Shown: piece after piece, positions 9,491-18,415 of the stretch
Layout of the letters: each line of letters begins with the position of its first letter
Position numbering within the stretch: the first letter of the stretch is position 1
NCBI GenBank assembly: GCA_036362985.1
Contig: JAYGXS010000003.1
Coordinates: forward strand, 4,892,226 to 4,956,225
Length of the DNA: 64,000 nucleotides
Reading direction: 5' to 3'
Source: Ligula intestinalis
Lineage: Eukaryota; Platyhelminthes; Cestoda; Diphyllobothriidea; Diphyllobothriidae
Position numbers and translations under genes: made by a program
The notes under the pieces: model-generated
The model's input: the letters and a program-made list of their open reading frames with translations, nothing else
Database searches by the model: none
What the model was told of the DNA's origin: nothing

Positions 9491-9661
9491 GTGGACTTCG
9501 CAGACCCCTACATTGAAGGTGAATTTCTAAGCTTCGGTAACGTCCAAGAGGAGCTGATGTGCTGCATGTAACCAGAGATCCTGGCTGGTCGCCTCTTCAT
9601 GGAACGTCTCCTGCCGCGAGAAGCCTACCTCGTCATCGGAGCCGAAAGATTCTGCTGCTGA
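9491..9661 (+). pseudogene. PARG pseudo-exon C'
   Basis: The reading VDFADPYIEGEFLSFGNVQEE, then PEILAGRLFMERLLP, then AYLVIGAERF, is the PARG signature exon. The GGG motif is changed to EGE. There is a TAA at 9569-9571, a TGA at 9659-9661, and the splice acceptor AG is changed to TG immediately before GTGGAC. It keeps VDFA, the common family form, while the intact locus at 3046 has VAFA. It therefore derives from a separate PARG copy rather than a recent duplicate of the upstream exon. Confidence 0.82.
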
Positions 9662-10059
9662 AGGGCTTATGCGCGCGATTAAGAATGGGCAGAAAATTTT
9701 AAGGAAGCGGATCACGGCAGCGCTCGTTAGGTTATTCTAATTTTTGTTTCTTAATATTGCTGTAGAATATACTAGCTATGGTTTTGCATCACGCCAACCT
9801 CCGAGTCTTTCTGCATGTGAAAATTGATCTTTTCTTTGCAAATCTGATTTATATCTATTAATTTGACTAGTTTTCATTAGCGATTTGACTAATTTGTGTC
9901 CAGCGGATTTGTTTTAATGTTCGCTTTGTCCTCTGTAGACTTTTTTCAAGAGATTAGCTTCCCTGCTGTAAAATATGAAGGTAATGATCTATAGTGAGGT
10001 CCCCCTCCAGTAAGTGCACCTGGTTTTAGGAGGTAGATTGGGTTAGGCGTATCGGGCAA
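9662..10059. other. No recognisable feature
   Basis: AT-rich spacer after the PARG pseudo-exon. I see no gene and no convincing repeat in it. Confidence 0.4.
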
Positions 10060-10074
10060 CAAGTTAGTGCACAA

Positions 10075-10590
10075 TAATCATGCACATTAAAAAACTTATG
10101 CGGGTAAGTTGGGGATGTGCATTGACCTCGGGCGAAAACACTGAGGTACATTTTAATATCATCTCTAACCTCCTACCAGACCAATGGCAAGCGCGTGTAT
10201 GTCGAGAGGTGTTCGCTGATCTTGGCCGAGGCCACTGAGGTGCATTTTTTAATAGTATAACTAACACCAAGTAGAGTAACGGCGAACGATTGGGAAAGTT
10301 GGAAGGTTGTGGAAATTCACCCTACTTAAAATTTGCACGTAAGTGGTTATACCATACATGAAATACCATTTTACAGACTAAACTGACTTAAGCCATTATT
10401 GTATATGGTGGCCTTGCGAGGATGCCTCTACAGTTCAATATAATCATCCGGTCCCTACTGGACGAACGGCCGGCATCGCAAAAGTTGGAATTTTTTGGAG
10501 CATTCAACCTTCTTAAAGTTTGCAAGTAAGCAGTTATTGTACATGTTGGTCTTCCAAGTACACCTCCATCGATCCCTGCCGATATGTATC
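10075..10590 (+). repeat. Dispersed repeat family I, copy 1 (with internal duplication)
   Basis: It shares several blocks with 25690-26170 and 54138-54580: GACACTGA..TTAATATCATC, CCGACCAACGGC, CTCGGGCGAG, and CCTACTTAAAATTTGCACGTAAG. Within this copy the block around CACTGAGGTACATTTTAATA recurs about 85 bases on, and the block ending CTACTTAAAATTTGCACG recurs about 190 bases on, so the family has a sub-repeat structure. No coding capacity is recognised. Confidence 0.6.
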
Positions 10591-10624
10591 AGTAAGGGTT
10601 AAACCTAAAACTTTGGAAACTGTC

Positions 10625-10695
10625 TGTCAACCAGGTAACTCATGATTCTGTCTATTCCAGTCTCCTTTGTCTGTGTTGGCATTTTATTTGTATCC
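10625..10695 (+). repeat. SINE 3' tail relic
   Basis: CTATTCCAGTCTCCTTTGTCTG matches the segment after the hammerhead-like core in other SINE copies (ATTCCAGTC...GTCTTTG). No core is left. Confidence 0.4.
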
Positions 10696-10879
10696 ATGTA
10701 GTACTAGCCATTGAGCGGCGGGGATTGAGTGTGATACCGGAGGCAGTACGGCAGTAACCGATTAGTGAGCGGCAATGCAACCAAATTAACGTCGCCTATT
10801 TAAACCAAGAAGAAAACGAACCCAGGTCTAAACGTTTACAGCTTTAAACGTGTAGTCAGCAGGTTGGGGAATTAAGGTT

Positions 10880-11130
10880 GAGGTAGAAAGCTCTTGCTAT
10901 TACCATCTTCAGGCCCGGTTCCCTAGGAAAAGAGGAAGAGGTAGGGGGCCAGAGCAGAAGGAACACTATATTCTTTACAGAAGGTATGGAGGAACAGGTA
11001 GGAAGAATTTGGTCCTCGGACGAGTACAGTCCTCCGGCTGCTAGGGCGCCGGCATCTGCAGTGTCAGACCTACGTCTGTCATCGTAATCAGGCCCTGCCT
11101 GAGTCCGCCTTGATAGCCAATGGCCAGAAG
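10880..11130 (+). repeat. Dispersed repeat family II, copy 1
   Basis: The block CAGGCCCGGTTCCCTAGG, followed by GAGGAAG..., AACAGGTAGGAAGAATTTGG and CTGCTAGGG, aligns with 22848-23070, 23655-24040 and 24155-24680. The function is unknown. Confidence 0.5.
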
Positions 11131-12457
11131 GATTGAGCTCAGCCTACTTACGCGGGCGTGTCATTGGACGCCAGGTTCTCGTGGAGTTTTGAGATGCCCA
11201 AAACGTGGGTCGATTGCATGGCACTAGTTGATTCCTGCAGCGTTCGCTATCCAGTCTCTGGTGTTACACCAATTGACAACTGGTGAACTGTAATGTCATC
11301 TGGAATTGTGGAATGAAAACACTGTAACAGGACGCAGCACAGGCTAGCCGGAAGCAACACAGGTGGCGTAGTCTGTCCAATAAGCGCAATGTGAAATAAA
11401 TGCTTGTCTAGACTTTTAGCCGTTGCTTGTCACGGGATTGTGCTAAAGTCACTTTAGACAGTCATGCTACATGCCTCCTGTTTCTAGCTTGTAGACGTCG
11501 GGTGTATTCAACTGGAATCTGCACTCTAAGCTGAATAACTTTTTCCCCAAGACGTAGCATAATATTCCTGCGATAGATTCCCTTCAAACAAAAAAAACAA
11601 CATGAAAGTAAATGTATTCTCCCCAAACAAGTCACAGATACATATCATTTAATGTTAGGGTTAAGCTGGGACGTAGGGGTGGGGCTTTGAGTGTTCATGT
11701 TAAAATCTAGCTTAGAACTAGGGCTTTGGCTAAGGACTAATGCATAGGTCTAGGTTTAAGGATTGAGGATAAAGTTTTAATGTAAGGGTAAGGATTAGCG
11801 CTGTCGATTTACGTAGACCTAAATGAATCAAGCTACATATCCACTGTGTTCCTACTTCTCAAAACTGATGTTATAAGCGCAGTCGGCTAGCTGCATTCGC
11901 ATAGATTCTGTTGATAATGTGTTACGCTGTATTAGCTGTGTGGGCTCCCTTGCGGATTGCAAGTTCAACCCCATCCTTTTGTATCATCCCCCTCCCTTAG
12001 TTTTAGTTTGCTCGCTGTGCTGTCCAATTCAACTTTAGTAAAGGGCATAAAGGCAAGGCCCTTGAAGTTGCTATTGGTTACCAGGTGGCTACCTAAAAGC
12101 CCCGATAAATAATAAGGATTCAAAATCTGGTTGTTAACATAATTGCAAGCGATGAGTAAACAGCCGTCAGTTGGTCGAAAAGAGTAAATATAAACGGTTA
12201 CTCATTTATTGAAAATAGTATGCTTGTAGTGGAGTAGCTGTCAGTGGGGTTAGCCTGTAGCTGGAAAGCTGGAGCATGCCAAGTTTGCACTTAGACAGGT
12301 GGGGAGATCGACATCCACGGGCAGAACGCTCCACTTCTCAATCACTTTGTTATTTAAAATAATTCGTCCATCGATCCTCAATTTGTTTGGCCGTAGTTTT
12401 AGGTGATGAGCCCTCAATGTGCGCGTGCTAGCCTAAATGTAAAAATCACTGGAAATA
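11130..12457. other. Intergenic, includes a degenerate GGTTA-rich tract
   Basis: No gene was recognised. At about 11650-11800 the sequence is rich in TTAGGG/TTAAGG/TAAGGAT-like words (for example AATGTTAGGGTTAAGC), a degenerate telomere-like pattern. A possible tRNA B-box-like word (TTGCAAGTTCAACCCC) lies near 11960. Confidence 0.4.
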
Positions 12458-12795
12458 AAGCAACAGTCGGGTGTAGTGTATTGCATACCATGTCTGCACT
12501 GTTTCTGTCATTATACTGAACAGAGAGGACGAATGCTTGGTACGTGCATGTGCGAACATAAGCTAGCTGTCAACCGGGATGACGCACAGTCGCAAGTGGC
12601 GGCCCACACCTATGAGATGGGTCACGAATTTAACTTCGCAGCCGCAAGGATAGTTGCTCACGCCGACAGCAAGAACGCACGAGAGCGTATTGAAGCCTAA
12701 GTCTCGGATGACAAATCAGTCAGCTGGTGCACTGAGTTGGCGCCCGCCTATATCGCTCTCCGCAGGCATATACGCACGACCGAAACTGGTGATTA
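12458..12795 (+). pseudogene. Penelope-like element fragment: GIY-YIG C-terminal part
   Basis: It reads VVYCIPCLHC, then HYTEQRGRMLGT, then MCEHKLAVNR, then SQVAAHTYEMGHEFNFAAA, then SDDKSV and ELAPAYIALRRHI. It is the nuclease domain and C-terminal tail of a Penelope-like element. The YIG motif is degraded (HYTEQ where relatives have YVGET), and a TAA interrupts the REL-IEAW motif at about 12698. A second copy of the same subfamily lies at 28520-28767. Confidence 0.82.
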
Positions 12796-13120
12796 ATGAA
12801 TCTCCCCCCTCCCCTCTCATTTTCCTCTCCCGCTCGCCCACTTGTCCCCCCCACGCTACTCTTCGCCTCCCCTTCCCCTATCCCTATAACATTTGATTGG
12901 TTCCTGCCCCATATAACTGTTGCTCGCTTGTCGTTGACGGTTTATCTTTGAAGATGGACTCCAGCAAGAGCCCAAAAGCTCAGATGAATAAAATTACGAA
13001 TCCGGTGATCGCAACGACTTCTTCTTCTCGAAAAATGCCTGGAAGTGCACCTTTGCCTTCATTCGTAATAAAGCAACAGTCCAACGGTATTGTAAACGGT
13101 CTACCACAACACATTGAATC
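12796..13120 (+). repeat. Penelope-like element 3' UTR with pyrimidine tract
   Basis: A CT-rich tract (about 12802-12885) is followed by a conserved block from TCGTTGACGGTTTATC to ACGACTTCTTCTTCTCG. The same layout follows the Penelope fragment at 28.5 kb, and the block recurs near 41.34 kb without coding sequence. The hammerhead-like motif at 12947-12983 is in this block. Confidence 0.65.
12947..12983 (+). ncRNA. Hammerhead-like motif in Penelope 3' UTR (degenerate)
   Basis: The layout is TTGAAGA (core with C3 changed), a hairpin GGACTC-CAGCAA-GAGCCC pairing 5 of 6 bases, then AAAA where GAAA is expected, then GCTCAG. Compared with the copy at 28813, the pattern CTGANGA-hairpin-GAAA-AGCTC is implied, with a loop-less AGCT as stem III. 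Both core halves carry changes here, so cleavage is not expected from this copy. Confidence 0.4.
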
Positions 13121-14030
13121 CTCACTTTTGTAATCTGCGTCGCCACTGTTGTAACCTAGTGTGTTCCTGTGTCAACACTGGTTAGGGAAAGCGGGGGACC
13201 CACGGATGAGCTGGACCCCTAGCAGCTGTGTTTAACATGTACCTTGGCTGTTAGTATGACAAGTGACAACGGCAATTTATACAACTTAAGACTGTCCTGT
13301 GGCAGCAGGTGTATATTTCATTGGGGTAGACGGGTTTCAAAACAAATATACGATTACAATTTCGGTCAACGCCTGTAGACAGTCTCGCTCGCGTGTGCCT
13401 CCTTTGTCTTGGCCTAATGTCCGCCTTTTGAAGGTCGGGTGACTTGGCCCCGTTCTGTATGCGCCAAACTGGCCTGTTCACGCGCCTTGTTCCGGTCTGG
13501 CCTCGAGATATCTGTCTGTCTGGATGACGTGCTCGGTTATCCGAACACTCACCTCCCACTGTCAATAATGTGTTGTAGGCAATGTTGGGACTCAGTCTAG
13601 TCAAGTCCTGTTTATTTTTGATAAGCCATTGTTTTCATTGGAGGAGGTAGGCTGAAAGTTATTATTGGTGAACGCACCTACCCGACTGAGATTTTAAACC
13701 AGCAAGGAGTGGAAAGGTGTTGTGTTAAAGTTTGCTAAAGTGATGCAGTAAACTCATCGAACTGGGGAGCACATGGAAATACATGCGCAGGTCTCTGGTT
13801 CTAGATCGAGCAGGTTTCCGATTTAGAGAGAAGCCTCATTAAAGAATGAGTACTTCATGGCATTAAAATGAATAAACTTAAGGCAGTTGTATGAAACCGG
13901 CAGAACGGACTCATCAGGACACTCGAAGCCGCGGAAATAAATAAACGATTAACTGGAAGTTTACATCATTTTAAACAGCAGGAAGGTTGTCTGCTCCACT
14001 CAGTTAGACAGGCCCTTCAAAATGCATGAC
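13121..14030. other. Intergenic, no gene recognised
   Basis: A minus-strand open stretch at 13251-13604 has no recognisable motif and is probably chance or repeat-derived. Nothing else is supported. Confidence 0.35.
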
Positions 14031-14228
14031 CTCAATTATGGTATTTACCGACAAACGGAGGGCACACTCACGAAGGCCTTTTCTGCCTCATTGGGCGTCA
14101 TCAGGCGGTGGTCGCTCAACTCCAGTGTAGCAGCAGAAATTGCCAAAGGCTCGAGTTTCGAACTTGCGTCTCTCGGGCCAGAGGCGAACGCTCTACTTCT
14201 GAGCCACGGGTCCGCCGTGTTGTCCGTT
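14030..14228 (-). repeat. SINE subfamily 2, minus copy, with hammerhead-like core
   Basis: On the minus strand the head reads CCCGTGGCTCAGAAGTAGAG (A box), then GCAAGTTCGAAACTCG (B box). The body has CTGATGA (14098-14104), the hairpin CGCCCAATGAGGCA, GAAA, then AGGCCTT, C and GTGAGTG. Stem III, AAGGCCTT at 14073-14080, is a perfect palindrome. Its partner copy lies at 14341-14480 in the opposite orientation. Confidence 0.8.
14065..14112 (-). ncRNA. Hammerhead-like ribozyme candidate (SINE subfamily 2)
   Basis: The core CTGATGA and GAAA are both intact. Stem II is GCC/GGC. Stem III is the self-complementary AAGGCCTT. The base at the cleavage position is C (TTC). Stem I is short: CGC against GTG, with one wobble. 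The small, loop-less stem III implies that activity, if any, would be as a dimer. No transcript evidence is available. Confidence 0.45.
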
Positions 14229-14325
14229 TGTAAATAATTGAGGTCGTAATGGATTATTGTACACCGATGTGTTTCTGGATGCACCCATCCTGTTTTGATT
14301 GTTCCTTTGCGAGCTAATTAGAACC
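14228..14325. repeat. Flank block B, inverted copy of 14515-14611
   Basis: TAAATAATTGAGGTCG, then TGCACCCATCCTGTTTTGATTGTTC, then GCGAGCTAATTAGAACC, matches the reverse complement of 14515-14611 almost base for base. Its order relative to the SINE body differs on the two sides, so the pair is not a simple foldback. Confidence 0.75.
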
Positions 14326-14334
14326 TTAATTATG

Positions 14335-14480
14335 TATGTTACTCGCTTACTTTCGAACCTCGAGCGTGGTGGGAATTTCCGCTGCTACAGTGGAGTTGAG
14401 CTACCACCACCTGATGACAACCAATAAGGCAGAAAAGGCCTTTGTGAGTGTGCTCGCCGTTTGTCGGTAAATACCATTGT
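14335..14480 (+). repeat. SINE subfamily 2, plus copy
   Basis: It starts with a B-box-like TTTCGAACCTCGAG and continues through GGAGTTGAGCTACCACCAC, CTGATGA (14411-14417), a hairpin with partly lost pairing, GAAA and AGGCCTTTGTGAGTG, to TTTGTCGGTAAATACC. It is the reverse complement of about 14040-14160. The 5' head is missing. Confidence 0.75.
14404..14450 (+). ncRNA. Hammerhead-like ribozyme candidate (SINE subfamily 2)
   Basis: CTGATGA and GAAA are intact. Stem III, AAGGCCTT (14435-14442), is palindromic. The cleavage-position base is T14443. Stem I begins CAC/GTG (14408-14410 with 14444-14446). Stem II is weaker than in the minus copy (ACC against GGC), suggesting this copy has begun to decay. 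Confidence 0.4.
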
Positions 14481-14782
14481 TACTAAAAAATAACGAGAAA
14501 CATGCATAATTGGGGTTCCAATTAGCTCGCAAACGAACAATCAAAACAGGATGGGTGCATCATGAAACATATTGGTGTACAAAAACCTATTTCGACCTCA
14601 ATTATTTACAGAAGCAACCTGAATTGAATGCATATTTATTTGGTGTGTGCAAAACTGCAGATCTACTATCTGATCGTTTCGCTCGCCTCGGTCAGTAGAA
14701 TTTTTTTGTTGCTCTGCATTGTGGATATTTTGTAATAAAAGCATTTATTTCGTAGTTCGCATTATTTTCGCTCCAATTTTAG

Positions 14783-14875
14783 AGACGACCGTGGTCGTTG
14801 GAAACAGTGGATGGTAGCGATTGATGCTAGGCCCCTGTAAGATGTTTCAGCACAATTTCAAGACCCCAACCTTAT
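14783..14875 (+). pseudogene. PARG pseudo-exon D'
   Basis: After a good acceptor (CCAATTTTAG|A) it reads DDRGRWKQWMVAIDARPL and then TAA at 14838-14840. AQFQD follows in the same region. This matches exon D of the intact gene (RDKQGRWKKVVTVIDA...QFQT) in the same splice phase. The stop and the loss of the RREL end show that it is dead. Confidence 0.75.
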
Positions 14876-15076
14876 CGCGAATTAAATAAGATTTGGTTTT
14901 TTCTGTCCTCAAAATACCATTCTTATCCTAGATCTACTTTCTATATCAAACTTTCATACGATTCAGACCTATTTGCTGTGCCTCATTTAAGTTGCATTGC
15001 TACTACCGCTTATTTTTGAAGCAAGATTACCTTATTTAATCTTTGAACGCTCCAATTTTCTGTTTTATGCTTCAAG

Positions 15077-15185
15077 GCTTTCATCGGATTCACTGACATG
15101 GCGGCTCCTTGCGGACCTCTACCGAGCACCGTTGTCAGTGGCAACTGGGGCTGTGGTGTTTTCGCGGGCAACAAACTCCTCAAAG
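15077..15185 (+). pseudogene. PARG exon E' (undamaged exon in a dead locus)
   Basis: The reading AFIGFTDMAAP, then LPSTVVSGNWGCGVF, then AGNKLLK, is exactly 109 bases, with acceptor TTCAAG|GC and donor AAAG|GTATTT, the same length and phases as exon E at 4941. It has no stops and keeps the family-typical NWGCG, which the main gene has lost. It is classed as pseudogenic because exons C' and D' upstream carry stops and no following exons F' or G' were found. Confidence 0.75.
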
Positions 15186-15489
15186 GTATTTAATGTCTTT
15201 CCGCCTACTACAATGGCGTAAGAAAATATGAATGCCTTCAGGGCTTCGAAGCAAAACTCGAAAACAAAACCGTAGGTGCTGAAGACAGGCATGAACTGGA
15301 TTAAGCCCCCCCCCACCTGAATATGTCGAAGCTTCAGAATAGACTAAAGTCTGCGTGAATAAGCACGATATATAGGCCTAGTCAAACCCATTCCTACCGA
15401 TGCCAACATGTAAAGCATAAAATAAGTTAAAAACTGCCATCCACACCCATATTTTTAAACGGTATTTATGGTAAAAATGTCCTGTTTAA

Positions 15490-15745
15490 AAAGTCATTGG
15501 CCCATGTATGCGAACGATTCTCCGGTTTGAGACTAATCCAATGGTTTTTCAGTCACATCAGGAAGCCTGCTCTTCTACAGCCTTCTTTTTAATTGCCTGC
15601 AGAAACCATATACTTTACAAAATGAAACCTTATGTAGCATAAAGTTTCCGCTTGATTTCTTTTGCCCTTATAAACTCAAATAATAGTTATAGAAAGATGT
15701 TAGGAAAATATTCTTTTTTTGTGCCTGTTTGGTAGCAAATTACGC
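15490..15745. repeat. Old copy of MITE family arm
   Basis: ATGCGAACGATTCTCC at about 15507 and AAACTCAAATAATAGTTATAG through TTTGGTAGCAAATTACGC resemble the arm at 19819-20117 (TATGCGAACGACTGATAC... and TTTGGTAGAAAATTACG). It is strongly diverged. Confidence 0.35.
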
Positions 15746-15969
15746 TTTCTTCAAACTCTTTACTTCCAGTACTACAGTATGAGTACTCACTCTTCTTCGT
15801 ACCTGATCGTAGCGCGACCGTTAGACACTACACATGGTGCGGAAACTTGAACCAAATGAGAACCAAATTGCGCAGCGTAGACTGGGTGTGTTTACGAGGA
15901 TTGGATGGGGTTAAAGACTGTACTTCATGGACTAATCACCAGTTTCTGTGAGCTAACTGTTACCGATTT

Positions 15970-17510
15970 TAGTACCCAGGAGATTACGACTATTGACTCA
16001 CTTGTGCTTATAGAACGTACTGTCCTGCATAACTTCTTAAGCTCCAAGACACGAAGTCGCCAGGACCGGACAGCATACCTGCAAAGCTGTTGAAAGAGCT
16101 AGCCGTGGAGTTGGCAGAACGCGTTACTCTTTCGGGCCTCCCTAAGCACAGACCAACTGCCATCCGACTGGAAGACAGCGTGGATCTCACCCATACACAA
16201 ACGTGGGAGTCGGGCGTCCGCAAAAAACTACAGGCCAATAAGCCTTACTTCAATATGTTGCAAAATCATGGAGCGAATTATCAAAATAGAGTTAATGCAA
16301 TTCTTAGAGTGTCATCGACTTCTTTCTGATAAACAGCACGGATTCCGTAGAGGATAGTCCTGCTTCACAAATCTGCTCTTCTGTCTAGAGCAATGGACCA
16401 GAGCACTCGACCAAGGACACACGGTGCACGCAGTCTTCATAGATTTCAAGAAGACATTTGACACTGTGCCGCATCAACGTCTCCTATACAAGCTCAGACG
16501 TATAGAGTTAACAGGCGACATTTTGCGATGGATCGAAAACTTTCTGACTGGCCGAACTCAAACCGTACACATTGGTGAACAGCGATCGGCGGAGGTGGCA
16601 GTTGATAGTGGGGTCCCCAGCGTTCTGTTCTGAAACCTATCCTCTTCCTTATATATCGACGACTGCATTAGTGGATTAGACTGCAAAACCACAATGTTCG
16701 CCGACGAGTTAAAACTCTGGAAGGTCATTCGTAGCGAAGACGACGTAGCAAATCCACAGGCAGATTTGCATCGACTCGAGCAATGGTCAAACGAGTGGCT
16801 CCTGCCATTTAATGTCGCCAAATGCACCCTAATGCGTTTCAGTAGTACTAACACTTCTTATCGGAGGGTTAACAACCTAAATAACACACCGCTGCCAGAA
16901 GTAGAGGCCCAGAGGGATCTGGGGGCGTGGTTCACTCACTCACTTAAGCCATCAATCCACAGCCTGAAGGTGGCCAAATCCGCAATTTCGAGCTTGTATC
17001 TAATAAAGCGCGCCTTTGTTAAGTTTGATAAAATTGTCTTTGGCACGGTCTTCGGCGCGTTTGTGCGACCCCAAGTGGAATTTGCCATTCAAGCCTGGAA
17101 ACTTTGGACAGTCAAAGACAAAAACTCTTGAAAGGTTACAACGACGGGCAACTAAGTTAGTGCGAGGCCAAGCGTACCTTCCTTACGAGACACGACTGAC
17201 CAATCTTGACTTATTTCTTTTGGATTACAGACAGCTGCGCGGTGACCTGATACAGGCATTTCGCATGCTGCGGTATCAAAATTGTTGCCAAGCATCCAAC
17301 GATTTCTTTGAGCTGGCCACTACTACTAGATTGCGCGGACACCCTCTCAAGCTACGTGTGACTGGGGCAAGATTTAACACACGAAAATTCTTCGTCTCTA
17401 CGAGGGTTATCCAGGCATGGAATGCTCTACCCACATACAGTGTCATGACCCCATCTGTGGACACGTTTAAGATGCAGTTGGATCAGCATAGAAAAAGACA
17501 TTATCTGTAA
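15970..17510 (+). pseudogene. CR1-like non-LTR retrotransposon, reverse transcriptase (3' half)
   Basis: Non-LTR RT motifs run in order: KSPGPDSIPAKLLKEL, QLPSDWKTAWISPIHKRG, KNYRPISLTS, KIMERII, KQHGFRRG, VFIDFKKTFDTVPHQRLL, WIENFLTGRTQ, GVP, FADELKLW (canonical FADD), DLGAWFT, and a C-terminal domain with ERLQRRATKLVRG, LRGDLIQAFRML and WNALP. The last part, 17016-17510, is open to its TAA. Several frameshifts and a stop after GFRRG disable it, including a one-base loss after GVP. The catalytic aspartate pair is changed to D-E. No endonuclease domain was found upstream, as in a 5'-truncated insertion. Confidence 0.88.
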
Positions 17511-18010
17511 TGAAGCAAGCTAATTATATTGCAGTCTAACTTTTTGTTTAAACATACTGCTCGCTACTTTTAAGTTATATGTTTGTTTAGAATAAATGAT
17601 TGCAAGTTTTGTCCTCTGGTTCGCGTTGGCATACAATGGGCGCATCTCCGACACCGTGACCACCACTGTCATCTCCCCGTGTGACCATTAGGATATTGAA
17701 CAACCGCGATGGCCTCCTCCTGACATGATCCAAACACTTTCAGCAGCAGGACATCCAATTTACATGTTCCCTTTGCCCCCCCCCCCCCACAGGCGACAGT
17801 TTTTCTCCTTAAAATCCCACAAATGGCATTTAAAACTAAACTTATGAATGACGCCTAAGGAGTTTTTTACTGTCTGCCCCCCTACCGCAGTTCCATTACT
17901 GGCAACGCCACATGTTCTGCGTGATAGCTATGTACAAAGCGGGAGTTCAAAGGTGCTTACCCATATTTCCCTAATAAAACTGAACTGAACTGATAAATTG
18001 TACAATAAAG
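17511..18010 (+). repeat. Putative 3' UTR of the CR1-like element and flank
   Basis: Non-coding, with a C-tract at about 17778-17790. It ends in a short direct repeat, AACTGAACTGAACTGATAA, at about 17979-17997 followed by AATAAAGG. CR1-type elements typically end in short tandem repeats, so the 3' end may be near 17998. This is inferred. Confidence 0.4.
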
Positions 18011-18204
18011 GCAGTGGGAAGTGGCCTGCATTTCAACGCAAATGTCCCTCTCTTCTTTATTGATTGACACTTATTCATGAACGTTCGCATGATAATTAAC
18101 GCAACTCATCTGTTCCACCCTGCCCTTAGTCCATCCGGACACCCCGACAGTCGGCACAGCTTGAAGTAGGCTGATAGCATTGTCAGCAAAGAAAATGAGT
18201 GTCA

Positions 18205-18415
18205 ATATCCCCTGACTTAAACCGGCGAGACGACAAGTTCGTGGGTCAATGGTTTGGGCCTTTGACTCTGATCAAAAAGGTCGCGAATTCGAGGCCCGGA
18301 TAGGACCCAGCTTGAGTCCGGGCATGACCGGCTGATGACGGCTAATAAGCCAGAAATGGCCATTCCAGTCGCCCTGGTCTTTGCTGACAATGCTCTCTGC
18401 CTGCTTTCTCCCTTG
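18205..18415 (+). repeat. Full-length tRNA-derived SINE, subfamily 1
   Basis: It is the best-preserved SINE in the window. It has an A box (GTGGGTCAATGGTTTGGGC), a B box within GGTCGCGAATTCGAGGCCC, a linker, a hammerhead-like body (18326-18370) and a tail, CTTTGCTGACAATGCTCTCTGCC. Copies or pieces with the same body or tail occur at 2.3, 4.3-4.5, 5.3, 7.8, 8.3, 39.2, 39.5, 43.7 and 59.8 kb. Confidence 0.85.
18326..18370 (+). ncRNA. Hammerhead-like ribozyme candidate (SINE subfamily 1)
   Basis: Stem I: GACCGG (18326-18331) pairs with CCAGTC (18365-18370) at 5 of 6 positions. Core: CTGATGA (18332-18338) and GAAA (18353-18356). Stem II: GGCT-AATA-AGCC. Stem III: ATGGCCAT (18356-18363), a perfect palindrome with no loop, so it pairs best between two molecules or as a two-base stem with a GGCC loop. 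The cleavage position would follow T18364 (ATT, compatible with the NUH rule). This is the layout of type I hammerheads with minimal stem III, known from Penelope-like elements. It is only a structural match, with no experiment behind it. Confidence 0.5.
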
